Shown one piece after another: positions 34,724 through 45,521 of a stretch of 64,000 nt of DNA (its first letter is position 1; each line of letters opens with the position of its first letter). The stretch lies in NCBI GenBank assembly GCA_022606135.1, contig JABYQN010000001.1:1-64000 (forward strand), given 5' to 3'. The translations under genes were made by a program, and so were the position numbers. Origin of the DNA: Fomes fomentarius (lineage: Eukaryota > Basidiomycota > Agaricomycetes > Polyporales > Polyporaceae). Under the pieces are notes generated by a model. That model saw only the letters and a list, made by a program, of their open reading frames with translations. It was not told the origin of the DNA and ran no database searches.

Positions 34724-36189
34724 CGGCGCGCACGTTGGGGGCCTTTGGGATGTTGATGTTGTTGTAGCACTAGGGTGGCACGCTGCGCGTGTCTTAGTGT
34801 ATTGTCTAGTTTTTATATCGGGTTTACAAGCTTTGTGTATCGTTCATCCACGTACTTCTGAGAAATTCGAAGATCCGAATGTGCAGTCGGGCACATTCGC
34901 CGCTTTGCTGAAGCCTCTGTGGTGGTCCTCAGGCCTAGGAAGTATCAGTGAGGTGTCTCGCTGCAGGCCATTTGAGTTGCTCTTGTGCGCATTTGCCGGA
35001 GCTGATCATAGGCCACGTCCCGGGTGACACACCGCGACGACGAGTTAGATGGAGACATATATATGTTTACGGGAATCATCCCACTCACCGCGTGCACTCA
35101 TGAACTCATGACCGCGGAACTTGCATACAGTATATGTATCAAGCGATCTCTAGAGGAAGTTGCCCGTACCCTCACGACCCGAGGCTGGCTGGCCGCTGCC
35201 AGTGGTATGAAATGAATGGACAGACGTGCATTGCTTTGGATGAGGATGGCAGAGAACCAGAGCGAGCGCTTTACCATTCGGCGGCTGCCGAGGGATCAAT
35301 GGGTACAACACGCGCGCGGCGCTAAGGCTTGAAGGCGGCTTGAAGCTTGACCTTGTCCACTTGCCACTCGACGTCCACCCGAATCCGAATCGTCTCCGCA
35401 GCCTCCGCCCAACCTGCGCGCAAGACCCAGTACGTGCTTGGCGACATAATGCAACTCATCTTGTGCGCGGTACATGCGTGACTTCCAACGACTTCCTTCT
35501 CGCCACCCACGCGTCGCCATTGTCCTACTACTGTGAGTCATCGTTGTACTGCACAAGACCTTTGCATGCCGCGACGCCCTATCGCCCAATCTGCAAGTAC
35601 CATCGGTCATTTGCAGGCAGGAGGGTGGCCCTCTCCTGCAACAGCAGCTTCAGACACACCTACGCCGGGTTACTTTCAGTTCGCTCCGCCGTACAACGCA
35701 TAGTCCTTGTCCGGCGGGCATCTGACGACTCTCTGGATTGCGGAGCCCCTGCTATGCAGGGCGGCGGTCCGATGATTCATCGGATACAGGATGCACGAAT
35801 CCCAGTGGTTCTGCAGCATATGGAACCTCGCCAGGTTTCACATGCCGGCCTTCACGGCCCACCGTTCCAATGACTATATAGGTCGCCCTATGTGTTCATT
35901 GCAACCTGCGTCTTGCCAGCGCAGTATCGTCTCTTGTTGCACCGTTATTGGGTACGAGGGGCGTTCCGTGTCTCACCGCTTTTCTTTTCCAACCCACCAC
36001 AAACGCATACTGATCAGTTTTGAAGATGGTTTGTCGTAAGCCTTGCATGGCGCCGATCGATGGATGCAGGTGAATAGTAAGTACATCGGCGCTGACTGAG
36101 CTGCTGGCCGTTTCCAACTTGATTGAGGTCCGTTGGCTGGAGGAGGACCGGTCGGGCACAGAAAGTGAGTACTTGCATCGACGCTTCTT
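34724..36189. other. Spacer downstream of the FAD monooxygenase
   Basis: Open frames here are short and interrupted. A stretch around 35340-35870 stays open on the + strand but matches nothing I know. It could be the degraded N-terminal part of the decarboxylase relic that follows, but I cannot show this. Confidence 0.4.
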
Positions 36190-36930
36190 TTCATGTGTTT
36201 GGTATTAGGCGAGGTATGCGGGATTCGGTCGCAACGATGGGATGGGCGAGATGGTCACGTTCCACACAATGCACAACCAAAAAAATCCCGATTTCTGGAA
36301 TCCTTCGGTACGTATTGCATCGTGCCTTCACCTTGTGTGCGGGCGCTGATGCTTTGTTCTACAGAAAGCTTCAACAGTTCTTCTACAAGTTCGAGTTCCG
36401 CCCGTTGTTTGCGCGTCGCATGCACAGAAAACCGAGCCCGACCCGCCCAGTCGAACCTTTGGACGATCCATACCGTCTCATCAGTGGCGCAAACTGCGTC
36501 CCATCTGAATGCTTTGGACCAAGGGCCACGACGTGTCCGTTGGACGCCTCCTTGGAGACACGTACCGTGCTGAGGCAAAGAGGTACATCGGCGGCGTCTT
36601 CCGTCTCGCACCTCAAGATTACCATTGCTTCCACGTCCTCGTTGATGTGTGTGTGTGTCACTTATGTGTTTAGTTCCGTAACATCAAGCGATCTTGGACG
36701 TTCATAGCGAGAACGTGTGCACGATCGACACGAAGGACAGCTCGCAGTTCAGCCGCATGCTGTGCATGTGCATCGGTGCGATGATGGGCAGCATACACAC
36801 GACATCGACGCGAGCCGTCTTGTGATGGCTGAATCTGTGGATGTCAACGGTCTCCTCCAGGCACGCCGCACGGAAGGACGTCGCCATCTTTTGCTTCGGC
36901 AGCAGCGTCGATGAGCGGTGTTGGGACTAG
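36190..36930 (+). pseudogene. Phosphatidylserine decarboxylase relic
   Basis: Blocks of the family appear in order but in different frames. They are: FHTMHNQKNPDFWNPS; LQQFFY; RPVEPLDDPYRLISGANC near 36450; LWTKGHDVSVGRLLGDTYRA followed by RYIGGVFRLAPQDYHCFHV (36512-36650); then ENVCTIDTKDSSQFSRMLCM and CIGAMMGSIHTTS (36709-36815). At the C-terminal self-cleavage site the family has FGGST; here it reads CFGSSV, so the serine that becomes the pyruvoyl group would not be formed normally. In-frame stops and frame changes separate the blocks. Intact homologues convert phosphatidylserine to phosphatidylethanolamine. This copy is dead, and the left boundary is uncertain. Confidence 0.75.
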
Positions 36931-37184
36931 TGCAGGTGCGAGCGCAGCGACGAGAGGATCGAGTAGAGTGAAGGATGCGGTTGTTGTGGACGGTGCGGCC
37001 TCGTCGAGCGAGGAGGAAGGGCCGTCTTCATTGATAAACTTTGGTGGAAATAGATCTGCATCTCGCATTCACCATCGTAGTTACACGGCCGGAAAAGATA
37101 CTGTAAAGTATATCAATGTTTGTGCACGTAGCCCATGCAGTTTGGGCTGTTGGAAATGCAGATGACATGTCATGAGCAGGTTGG

Positions 37185-37433
37185 TCACACCTGCGAACAA
37201 GTCAAGGCGGAAAGCGAAGGCCCTTGATGAGCACATTGTCCATCCAATAGATTTGGAAGGAAACTTGGCATGCCATGCTGCGGATAGAGTGAGCGACGTA
37301 CTCGGAATATATCTCTGCAGCAGAACTCGTCGTCTTGCCTCAGAGTCACGCGGACGGCGTCGGACCCAAGTGATTCAGACAGCGAACCGGTCGCCCGACA
37401 CTCCATGGTGAAGACTGGGATGAGGGCGACCAT
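37185..37433 (-). pseudogene. BTB gene exon-1 relic
   Basis: Reads MVALIPVFTMECRATGS, then SLGSDAVRVT and DDEFCCRDIF. This parallels exon 1 of the BTB gene at 39.9 kb (MVALIPVSTMERRATG... then DNEFYCRDIMFQ). The BTB core that should follow is missing, so only the leader survives. It lies just downstream of the complete BTB gene on the same strand. Confidence 0.7.
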
Positions 37434-37893
37434 CTGCGGGGCCCTGGGGAAATCAAGAGAGACAGAGGACGGATGTCTCTTCGGATGCCACAGCTGAAAT
37501 TTAGTATTGCTCGGTGCAGTGCTGGGTGCTGTGGCAACTTGTCAGCAGTACTAACCAGCGAGATTGGACAGCGGCGTAGCACGTCATTGATCTCGGCCGA
37601 TAGAGGAAAGGACGAGTCCGATGTTCATCTGTAGCAACGTTAGAATATCAATATCTCAGTTTGCAATGTGATATAAGTACATGACACAGCACACGATAGC
37701 AACGACAACCTCGAGGCAAAGACATGAGTAGTATAATACACCAATGAAACCAATCGGACAGACCTGAACAGGAACTTTCTACAAGTACAGTAAGAGTCGC
37801 TCCCGTATTCACTGCAGCTCTGCGCCAAAGACCTCTCTAATCTTCGCCGTAAAGTCATACGACTTCCTCATGGCCGCGGCGCTGATAGAAGCC
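37345..37893. repeat. Duplicated segment shared with 41308-41822
   Basis: Both copies carry GGACCCAAGTGATTCAGACA, GGTGCTGTGGCAACTTGTCA, ACACGATAGCAACGACAACC and TTCGCCGTAAAGTCATACGA in the same order, with small indels. The segment runs from a BTB exon-1 relic through the 3' flank into the last ~85 bp of BTB coding sequence. In this copy the coding end belongs to a full gene; in the other it is a stump. Confidence 0.9.
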
Positions 37894-38907
37894 AGGCGTG
37901 GAGGGCCGCGAGCCGCATGCATACTGACAGTGTGGATTTGTTGGTTCGCACCCGCGCCCACAATCGGCCCATGCGCGTTCGAGCAGTACATGCACCCGCA
38001 TGAGCACGAGGTGAATGCGATACTCTCGCGCACCTGGATGAGCTTGGCGACGGTGTCCCACCCCAGCGCCTCGAGCTCGGGGACAGCAAGCGCGTCCTGC
38101 TGCGCGAGCGTGAGCAACGCGGGCTCGGTCCAACCCGAGATGAGGTACTTGCGGGCGAGGACGATGCGCGTTACGGGATCGCGGACGAGGCGAGTCAATT
38201 CGCCGATGGCCTTGTCCCGAATGGCTTCGAAGAACCACATTGTAGAGAGTTTGAGGACGTGCGTCCATTGGTCCTTACTGAGGCTCCTCGTGCTGGTAAC
38301 GCCGTATGCACTGGAATACCAACGATAGTCGTCAGCAACTAGAGTTATATTTCGAATCTTAGGGAACGTCCGAGAAGCACATCCCATGCACTGCGGCACG
38401 AGGACGCAAAAACGCTGTCTCAGAGCGGGGCCCGAGAGCGACGGGCGACAGTGAGTCAACGGCAATGGTCCCGAAGCCGTATAGGTTGGGGAGTCAAGTG
38501 GGCATGCAGGAAGTGGGACGTCAACGAAGGAATACGGGGGACTTACGGGCGAAACATGACCCAAAGCAATGCCCGGAACTCCTTCTCCGTCACACCATCC
38601 AGGCGAATCGGATTATCGTCCGTTTCACCCTCACGCTCTCCAATCACACCTTCAGCTGAGGGAAGTTGAAAAGTGTCGTTGAAGATAGTCGACTCTTGCT
38701 CAAACGGCCGACGCGCGACTTTGAACAGCACTTCTTCAACCTTGGGAGATCATGATCAGTACACATGAACTGGTGAAGCTGGGAAGGAGGCACCTGGAAG
38801 ATGATGTCCCTGCAGTAGAACTCATCGTCGCGCCTCGGTGAGGTTGGGGAGGGGATCAGGATGGTATCAGACTCGCTGGAAGAGGGGCTGTTCGTACGCG
38901 GCTCCAT
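37809..38907 (-). CDS. BTB/POZ-domain protein (copy 1)
   Basis: BTB domains dimerise and often act as adaptors for Cul3 ubiquitin ligases; this fungal family is otherwise uncharacterised. Three exons keep phase: 38907-38794, 38740-38547 and 38310-37809, giving 269 aa. The BTB core begins DDEFYCRDIIFQ, then VEEVLFKVARRPFEQESTIF and PIRLDGVTEKEFRALLWVMF. The C-terminal part (DQWTHVLKLSTMWFFEAIRD, then LISGWTEPALLTLAQQDAL) is typical of agaricomycete BTB proteins. It ends with a Cys-rich patch, SCSCGCMYCSNAHGP, and YDFTAKIREVFGAELQ. It is a paralogue of the gene at 39.9 kb, which points the other way. Intron 2 is long (236 nt) and could hide a small exon. Confidence 0.85.
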
Positions 38908-39936
38908 CGCTGAGATTGTGGTGTTATCTGGACGATCTGTATGAGAGGCAAGTCGTAGAAAGCCACCCACCTGCAACGATCCTGTACTCAGGCTTCGCTC
39001 ATGCACTCAGACTGAAGACTACTGCAAGTCTGACAGAATCGACGAAACGCAAAAAAAAGCGGAGGATAGGTCAATAGCACTTGTTCACAAGCTCATCTAG
39101 GTTGCACTTCCGAGCAGCCCAGGGCGGGGACGGGGGAGGAGGAAGCTCGACCGTGACGTCGAGGACGCGGACGACTTGGGAACAAGCGTCGACGTCCAGT
39201 CTCACGTCCAGGAATTCCGGACCGGTCAGAAGCGGATCTGCTCCGCGCCCACTAAGTAACCTCAGGCTTGGAGAACTTGACTGTGGCTCGTCCGGTAGGA
39301 GTCGCCAAGGGTTGCAGCTTGAACCCTTGAATGGTGAACTCTTGGCACCGCAATATAGCATCCAAGGAACTCGCTAGAAAATCACTAGCGAGATTCTCAA
39401 GCACTTCTATCATGTAAGTTGTTCCCTCAACAGGAGACGGACTCCATGAAAGGGTCTAGACATAGAGGAAGGATAACTTGAAGCACCGCGAACTTGACGA
39501 CTTGCATTTGCGGGACCGTCAAGCACTGGGCTATCCTCGGGAAATTATACAAAAATCTATTCGGTGAGTGCTCCGACCCTGCTCGATATATGTTTCAAAG
39601 ACCACGTAGCGGAGATGTCTGTTTCAGAGACGGATTATCTCAGATTGGGATCTCATCCGGATGAAGCCCTCTTGCAACTGAGATATTCCAACGTTACTGC
39701 AACAGACTCATCGCCTCTATCGATCGAGATCATCTCTCGCCCCCATTTCAATGGCTACGCCGCTGCCCCATCTCGCTAGTTAGTAGTACTTGCTGACAAA
39801 TTACCGCAGCACCTAGTCTTCCTGGACCGAGCAATGCTTTCAGCTGCGGCATCCGACCTTGGGCACCCATCTTCTCTTGCTCTATATCCCCCTAGCAGGG
39901 CCCCCGCAGATGGTCGCCCTCATCCCAGTCTCTACC
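38908..39936. other. Spacer between the divergent BTB genes
   Basis: Contains a possible protein remnant on the minus strand (39071-39520) and the promoters of both BTB genes. The last ~80 bp before the right-hand start resemble the region before the exon-1 relic at 37.4 kb. Otherwise nothing is recognised. Confidence 0.45.
39071..39520 (-). pseudogene. Unidentified protein remnant
   Basis: Protein-like text runs across a plausible intron: MQVVKFAVLQ, then (after GTTATC...GATAG) EVLENLASDFLASSLDAILR and QEFTIQGFKLQPLATPTGR followed by ATVKFSKPE. A second stretch, LDVRLDVDACSQVVRVLDVT and ELPPPPSPPW, ends in NKCY and a stop at 39071. No ATG-initiated model links all pieces and I do not recognise the family. 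It could equally be the 3' end of a real gene with exons I could not place. Confidence 0.3.
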
Positions 39937-40848
39937 ATGGAGCGTCGGGCGACCGGTCATACGTCTTCTCAGCCATCTGGGTCAGACGCTGTCCGTGCTA
40001 CCCCTCAACGCTCGCCGAGGCGAGATAATGAGTTCTACTGCAGGGATATCATGTTCCAGGCACGCCGCTCACTCTTTCCGCGGCATTCAAGGCTCTAAGT
40101 CAAGTCTAGGTGGACGATGTGCTTTTCAAGGTCCCACGTCATCCATTTGAGCACCATTCAGAAGCATTCGGCGCGACCTTCGGACTACCGCCTGTTGACC
40201 ATCCGAAAGGATGCGAGGGCACAACAGAAGAGCACCCCATCCATCTTCTCGGAGTGACTGAAGCTGAGTTCCGGTCGCTACTGAGAGTCATGCTCCGTCC
40301 GTGAGTTCTCTGCGCCTTGCACTGTTTCCTACCGAGTCCATCTCTCATACTGATGCAATCACACACCTCTGCTCAGAGTCTACACCTCAGACAGAGCGCT
40401 CACCAAGGACGAATGGGTCCATGTCCTGAAGCTCTCGACAATGTGGCTCTTCGACAACATCCGCGACAAAGCAATCAACGAGCTTTCCCAGCTCGTCCCC
40501 GAGCCCGTCTCACGCATCCTCCTCTCTCGCTCCTTCAACATCCCCGGCTGGACCGAGTCCGCCCTACTCTCTCTCGCGCAGCAAGACTCGCTCGCGGCCG
40601 CAGAGCTGCAGCCCCTTGGGTGGGACACCATAGCAAAGCTGATCAAGGTCCGGGAGAGCGTAGTGTTCAGCGGGTGTTCGTGTGATTGCATTTATTGCAT
40701 TCACGCACATGGGCCGATCATCGTCGATGGGAATCCGAATGCGCACCCTGCGGTGTCGCGGTCTGCGGCTGTGAGCACTGCGGCGCTGAGGAGATCGTTT
40801 GACTTCTGCGAGAAGATCGAGGAAGTCTTCGGGACGGACTTGCACTGA
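39937..40848 (+). CDS. BTB/POZ-domain protein (copy 2)
   Basis: Three exons keep phase: 39937-40059, 40110-40300 and 40377-40848, giving 261 aa. The order of blocks matches copy 1: NEFYCRDIMFQ, then VDDVLFKVPRHPFEHHSEAF, PIHLLGVTEAEFRSLLRVML, WVHVLKLSTMWLFDNIRDKA, GWTESALLSLAQQDSL, the Cys patch SGCSCDCIYCIHAHGP, and SFDFCEKIEEVFGTDLH at the end. The first intron uses a GC donor (CAG|GCACGC...CTAG), where copy 1 has GT at the same place. It stands head-to-head with copy 1 about 1 kb apart, so an inversion accompanied the duplication. An upstream in-frame codon at 39910 would extend the N-terminus by nine residues. Confidence 0.85.
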
Positions 40849-41895
40849 ATTTGTGTTCTTGCTCCGCTCTGTGGTGGATTGGCCCTTGATACGTCTGTTT
40901 GCTTTCGTTTTCCGAGGTCGTCTCCTTTGTTACTGATGTCTCTACTGTCTCTACCGTGTCTCCTGACGCCCTCGCTTCTCTTGTCTCTCTGATCTTGCTT
41001 CTTGCAGGTGGACTCCGCATTGTAGCCTAGGCTTCTCCAGTGACTCGTCATTTTGCGTTTTTCTACAGTCACTCTCTATTCATTAGCATGCACGAGGGGC
41101 TAGTTTGCAGGAACGATCTTGTTTTCCAACCAGTAGTGGGTGGGCTTTCAAACCGGGTTGAACACGGGCAGTAGAATGACAAACCTGCAGAAAGAAGTGA
41201 GAGTGATAGACCTCCTAGGTAACATCGACGAGGCATAGTGCATCGCATGTTACACGAACGTATCAATATCCTGATTCACATGTGTTACACACTCGCCGGG
41301 GGCCCAGTAAGTGACGCGGACAGCATCGGACCCAAGTGATTCAGACAGCGAACGACCGTCGCCTGACACTCCATGGTACTTAGAGACTAGAATAAAGAGC
41401 GAGAGACGACGGATGTCTCTTTTGGATGCCACAGCTGAAATCTAGTATTGCTCGGTGCGGGAATACTGGGTGCTGTGGCAACTTGTCAGCAGTACTAACT
41501 AGCGGCGTAGCACGTCATTGAACTCGGTCAATAGAAGAAACGACGATTCCGATAATTATCCGCAGCAATGTTAGAATATCTCAGTTTGCAAAGTTATATA
41601 GGTACATGACACAGCACACGATAGCAACGACAACCTCGAGGCAAAGACATGAGTAGCATAATACACCAATGAAACCAATCCGACAGACCTGAACAGAGAC
41701 TTTCTACAAGTACAGTAAGAGTCCCGCGGGCATTCACTGCAGCTCTGCGCTGAAGACCTCTCTAATCTTCGCCGTAAAGTCATACGACTTCCTCAGGGCT
41801 GCGACGCTGATAGAAGCCGGGCGCGGATAAGCAACAGCAGCCTGAGACTCGCAGAAAGTGAGTCAGAGAATTTGGTTTTTTCACTAGATACGCAC
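40849..41895. other. Spacer built of relics between BTB copy 2 and F-box copy C
   Basis: From about 41050 to 41290 the DNA resembles the far 3' flank of the membrane-protein gene (CCTAGGTAACATC; CGCCGG(A/G)GGCCCAGTAA), also present at 29.27-29.5 kb. From 41308 to 41835 lies a BTB relic pair. No intact gene is seen. Confidence 0.65.
41308..41835 (-). pseudogene. BTB gene relic (exon-1 stub and 3' stub)
   Basis: The exon-1 stub reads SLSESLGSDAVRVT at 41320-41370. The other end, 41735-41835, keeps only the last ~30 codons of a BTB gene (SYDFTAKIREVFSAELQ in the original frame). The coding stub joins F-box downstream sequence at about 41.84 kb, so a rearrangement breakpoint lies there. Confidence 0.75.
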
Positions 41896-43763
41896 CTAAC
41901 GCTGATCTAGCCCTGTCAAAAGCCTATAGAATCCAGACCGCACCTCCTCCTCGGACCACCGTTCACGTCTTCTCAACTCGCTGGACACACCCCTCATCCT
42001 AGGGAAAATCCTCCGAAGCGCACACGCAAGGCGATCCACGTCACGACAATCAATCTCACTTGCGAAAACCACCCTCCACCAGTCCCTTGCGAATGTCAAG
42101 TGTTGCAGCTCCGTCTGGTTCTGTGGCGATTCGGAGTCGTAGCCAACAGCGCTCTCGTCCGCCAGCGCACATAGCTTATCGACGTCTTCCACAGACACGT
42201 TCGCGACGTCAATATCGAGGATTTCGAGCTGATCCATCTTCATCGCGAAGGCGACGACGGAGGCAAGAGATGGCTCTTCCGGCTGCTCAACCTGACGGCC
42301 GAACATGTGCCGGATCGGATCGTTGATGTTGTAGACCGCCGCAAGCCTCTTCAGCCTCGGCCACGCTTCCTGAATCCGGGTGAGATCCCCATTAGAGAGC
42401 GCGATGAGTCGATGTGCGACACCGAAAGAGACGTCTTCGAGAGAAGGTATGGCGTAGAACGGTGATGCGATATCGGAGAATGGCAGCTGCCTATCTTCAC
42501 CACGGAGACTGTGTGTGCCCGACTCGATACCGAGAATCAATGTATGGAGATTCCGCAGTACATGCATGCCGCCAATCTCCTGTAGAGCGGGAAACGCTTC
42601 CTGGACGCGATATGGGTGCACTCCAATATCGAGAGTCGACAGACGCGTGGACGTGGCAATTGCGGAGAGCATCCACACGAGATCCTCGACATGAACCACA
42701 CCAACGGTTGCAAACCTTCTCAGCGACTTGAATCCCGGTAAGACGGTCTTCGAGTCAGGAAGTGGTGGCTCTAGCTGCCCAGACCCACCAAGCTTGCGCC
42801 CGAGGGATATCGAAATATCCTCAAGATGAGCTAGGGTAGCAAGGTGACAGAAGAAGGGAGGGTCGATATTACGAATGTGTATCGAGACGAGGGAGCGTAA
42901 CGGGATAAGCGGAGCCGATGTGCCACACAAGTTGCTCGGGAGATCCCAGACGCGAAGATGTCGTAACTGTGGCCGCAAGGCTGCGAAGAGCGACATATCT
43001 GCAGTAGAGTCGATATCGGGTGCATAGATGAAGGCGGATAGGGAGGAAGTGCGGACGAGAGATCCTAGCAGACGGGACAGGTGAGGATCTCCGCAGGATT
43101 CGTGCCACTCGAGGGCGCGCAAGTTAGGAAAGAGCGGGCTGTTTTCTATCTCGAACTGCTCTAGTATCACATCCAGGGCTGATGGACTGATCTGGCGAGT
43201 CGTCCTACCAAACGCAAAGTACTTAACGCGGGCAGCGAGGTGTTGAAAACGCTGTATCTCGGTGTATTGGATTGCTCCCTCAAGAGTCTGTCAAAGAGCG
43301 TCAATTGATCATAACCGAATGCAAGGTGACGTTCCAACTAACGTAGTTGGCTGGACTTGAAGCCGTCCTGTACATTCGGAGGCTTGAGAATGTATGCATA
43401 AGCGGAAGCAGCCCATTGGGCAAGACGGCCCACAACGCCTGGGACGCGGGCTCTGAGAATGCCTTGCATATCAACGCTGCACTGGCAAGGGTGCGCCTGT
43501 GCAATCCTTCTAGTTCGTCATCGTCGTTAGGTGGACGCAGCTTGAGTTCTCCGGAGAAGTCCTTAGGCCGACCAGGGACAAGAGACAAATACTGTAGAAT
43601 TTCCCGTATAATGTCGTCATTCCAGGTTGCAATTGAAGCACCGAGCCTTGTAGTTGGTTCCTTGTGACTCTCTTGCAACTTCTTGGAGCTTACCACTGCA
43701 CTCGATTATCAGTGTCTAGGTCGCAGATCCAGGGCTGACAATGTAAGCAGGCTCACCAATCAT
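41896..43763 (-). CDS. F-box/LRR-type protein (copy C)
   Basis: Paralogue of the gene at 29.6 kb and the better preserved of the two. Three exons keep phase: 43763-43757 (ATGATTG), 43695-43343 and 43287-41896, giving 583 aa. The seven-base first exon is joined by GTGAGC...GTGCAG to VVSSKKLQESHKEPT, then the F-box-like segment ATWNDDIIREILQYLSLV and RTLASAALICKAFSEPASQA with LWAVLPNGLLPLM. Irregular leucine-rich repeats fill the rest (LRPQLRHLRVWDLPS; LPGFKSLRRFATVG; LEILDIDVANVSVEDVDKL), with the same C-terminus SGFYRLLTGLDQR. Substrate unknown. Position next to a membrane-protein 5' relic repeats the layout around copy B. Confidence 0.82.
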
Positions 43764-44029
43764 TGTCAGAAGTTGAAGTCAAGTTCGTATCCGAGTCATC
43801 CCGTGGTTCAACCGAGCTTTGGCTCTGTTTGTCTTGGGAGAGCGCTGATATGGACAAAAACAAACTTGATCATTGCATGTCGAATCGACTACGACTGAAT
43901 CTTGAGTTCTACCAACTTGCCAAACCAATCGTTCGTTCCCAGTCTAACAAGAGTCAAGACGAAGGACAAGGGGACAAGGTCGGATTTGTCAGAGTCGCGT
44001 GCGCGACCGTCTGCGTGTGCATTCAAGGG

Positions 44030-44400
44030 TCCTATAAATGTACGTTTTTCTCTTCATTTGCTTTCTCGCACTCCACATTTGCGCGCATCTCTCCTACCGT
44101 TGTCAATCACCGTTCTCCAACTCCTCCCAGTCGATCTGCGTGCGAATGGCAGACACACGCATCCCCGCATACACATGCGTGACATTGTATCATGAAGTTA
44201 TGCTCGTATGTATGACTGCAACGCATGGATATCCCACCTCAAGTTCAATTCCAATTTAACAGCACAGCTGTTACGCTCGACGTATCGTCCTTCCTCGGTG
44301 TCTCCTCTTACAAGCTCTTGTTCCTCTATTCCTTGGGCCGCTCTGTCTGCCCAGTCTTCGTCTTTCGCACTGATCGCACTGGAAACGTAGGCTGCAGCCA
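44030..44400 (+). pseudogene. Degenerate 5' fragment of the membrane-protein gene
   Basis: Intron 1 similarity begins at AAATGTACGTTTTTCTCTTC and exon 2 similarity at CAAGTTCAATTCCAATTTAA, where VQFQFNSTAVTLDVS parallels VQFDGTAVTLDAS of the intact gene. The match fades by about 44400. The remainder of the gene is absent. Confidence 0.75.
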
Positions 44401-45521
44401 CTGGCATGGCGTTGGATCCCTCGATCATCCTGCTCCTTACTGATACTTATGTACATAGTAGTACTGCTATGACTTCGTCCCCGGGCCCCAGTCACTGTAG
44501 AGTTGATGATATCCTCCAAGCCAAGAATTATCATCCTCTGAATCATCATGTCGAGACTTTTTCGTCACTCTCATGATCGTTACTGTCAAGGACATGCCAC
44601 TTGCCGTACGTTTCATCTCATCATCATAACTCAATCGCTCATTGAGAGCGTGTTCACCAGCCGCTCTCAGGCTTCTGAGTATCCGGATACGGGAAGCGTG
44701 GAACCTTGCGTCAATTCGGTCCTCAGGTTCAGTGCGTCACAGAAACCTTGTACACATGCGGTCTGAGGTCATTGGCAAGCGGCTATCTTACGAGTCATTC
44801 CTAACATTAGTGAGAGATAGCAAGTCGACCGAGTTCACCGGTGAATCCATCTTGGGATTGTTTGACTCACAGTGACTTCACTCTGCCGTGGGAAGTTCTG
44901 ATGCCATGGTGCTCACCTGATGAACAAACAGATTCGGCTGCTCACTTCTGGTCATCACGACGAACGGACCCACACCAGCAAACAGCATGCGCACATGCGC
45001 AGTCAATTTCGTTTACCACAAGCTACGTGAACATTACGGCTGGATGTATAATTGTTGGCGGACAGTCCTTTCTCAGTACTTGAGCGGTCATTGACGATGC
45101 TGGTTCGCAGATGGAGCGCCGTTTCCTAGCTTCTGTCACCATCCCTCGCCACGATATTGGCTGTTCGATCAGATTTTACGGAACGATGTCCGCCATTAAT
45201 TAGTGTGGTATTGCTTCTTTCGCTCGCAACGTTGCCGCTGGGTCTCTGATCATCAGCAGAATTGTGGTCCATTCCTTGTCCACGCCCGCATCCTAGTACG
45301 TCGTAAGCTGGTTTGCCGAGTCTCCCTACTTTGTCGATACTGACTCTATGTGAGACGCGAGTTTGAAAGGGATATACGGTTCGGTTCTATGGAGTACCTC
45401 TGTGTCCCGAAGGCATTCGACTTCATAAGACCGCACGCCTGCAGGGGCAATCCAAGAGCAAGGCGACTTGCCCCTGCTCTCAACCGTACCCTTTGATTCT
45501 CTACTCCGATCCCCTACCAGC
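44400..45521. other. Spacer before the first 2OG oxygenase gene
   Basis: About 1.1 kb with only short, unrelated open frames. I see no repeat, RNA gene or clear promoter element here. Confidence 0.45.
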
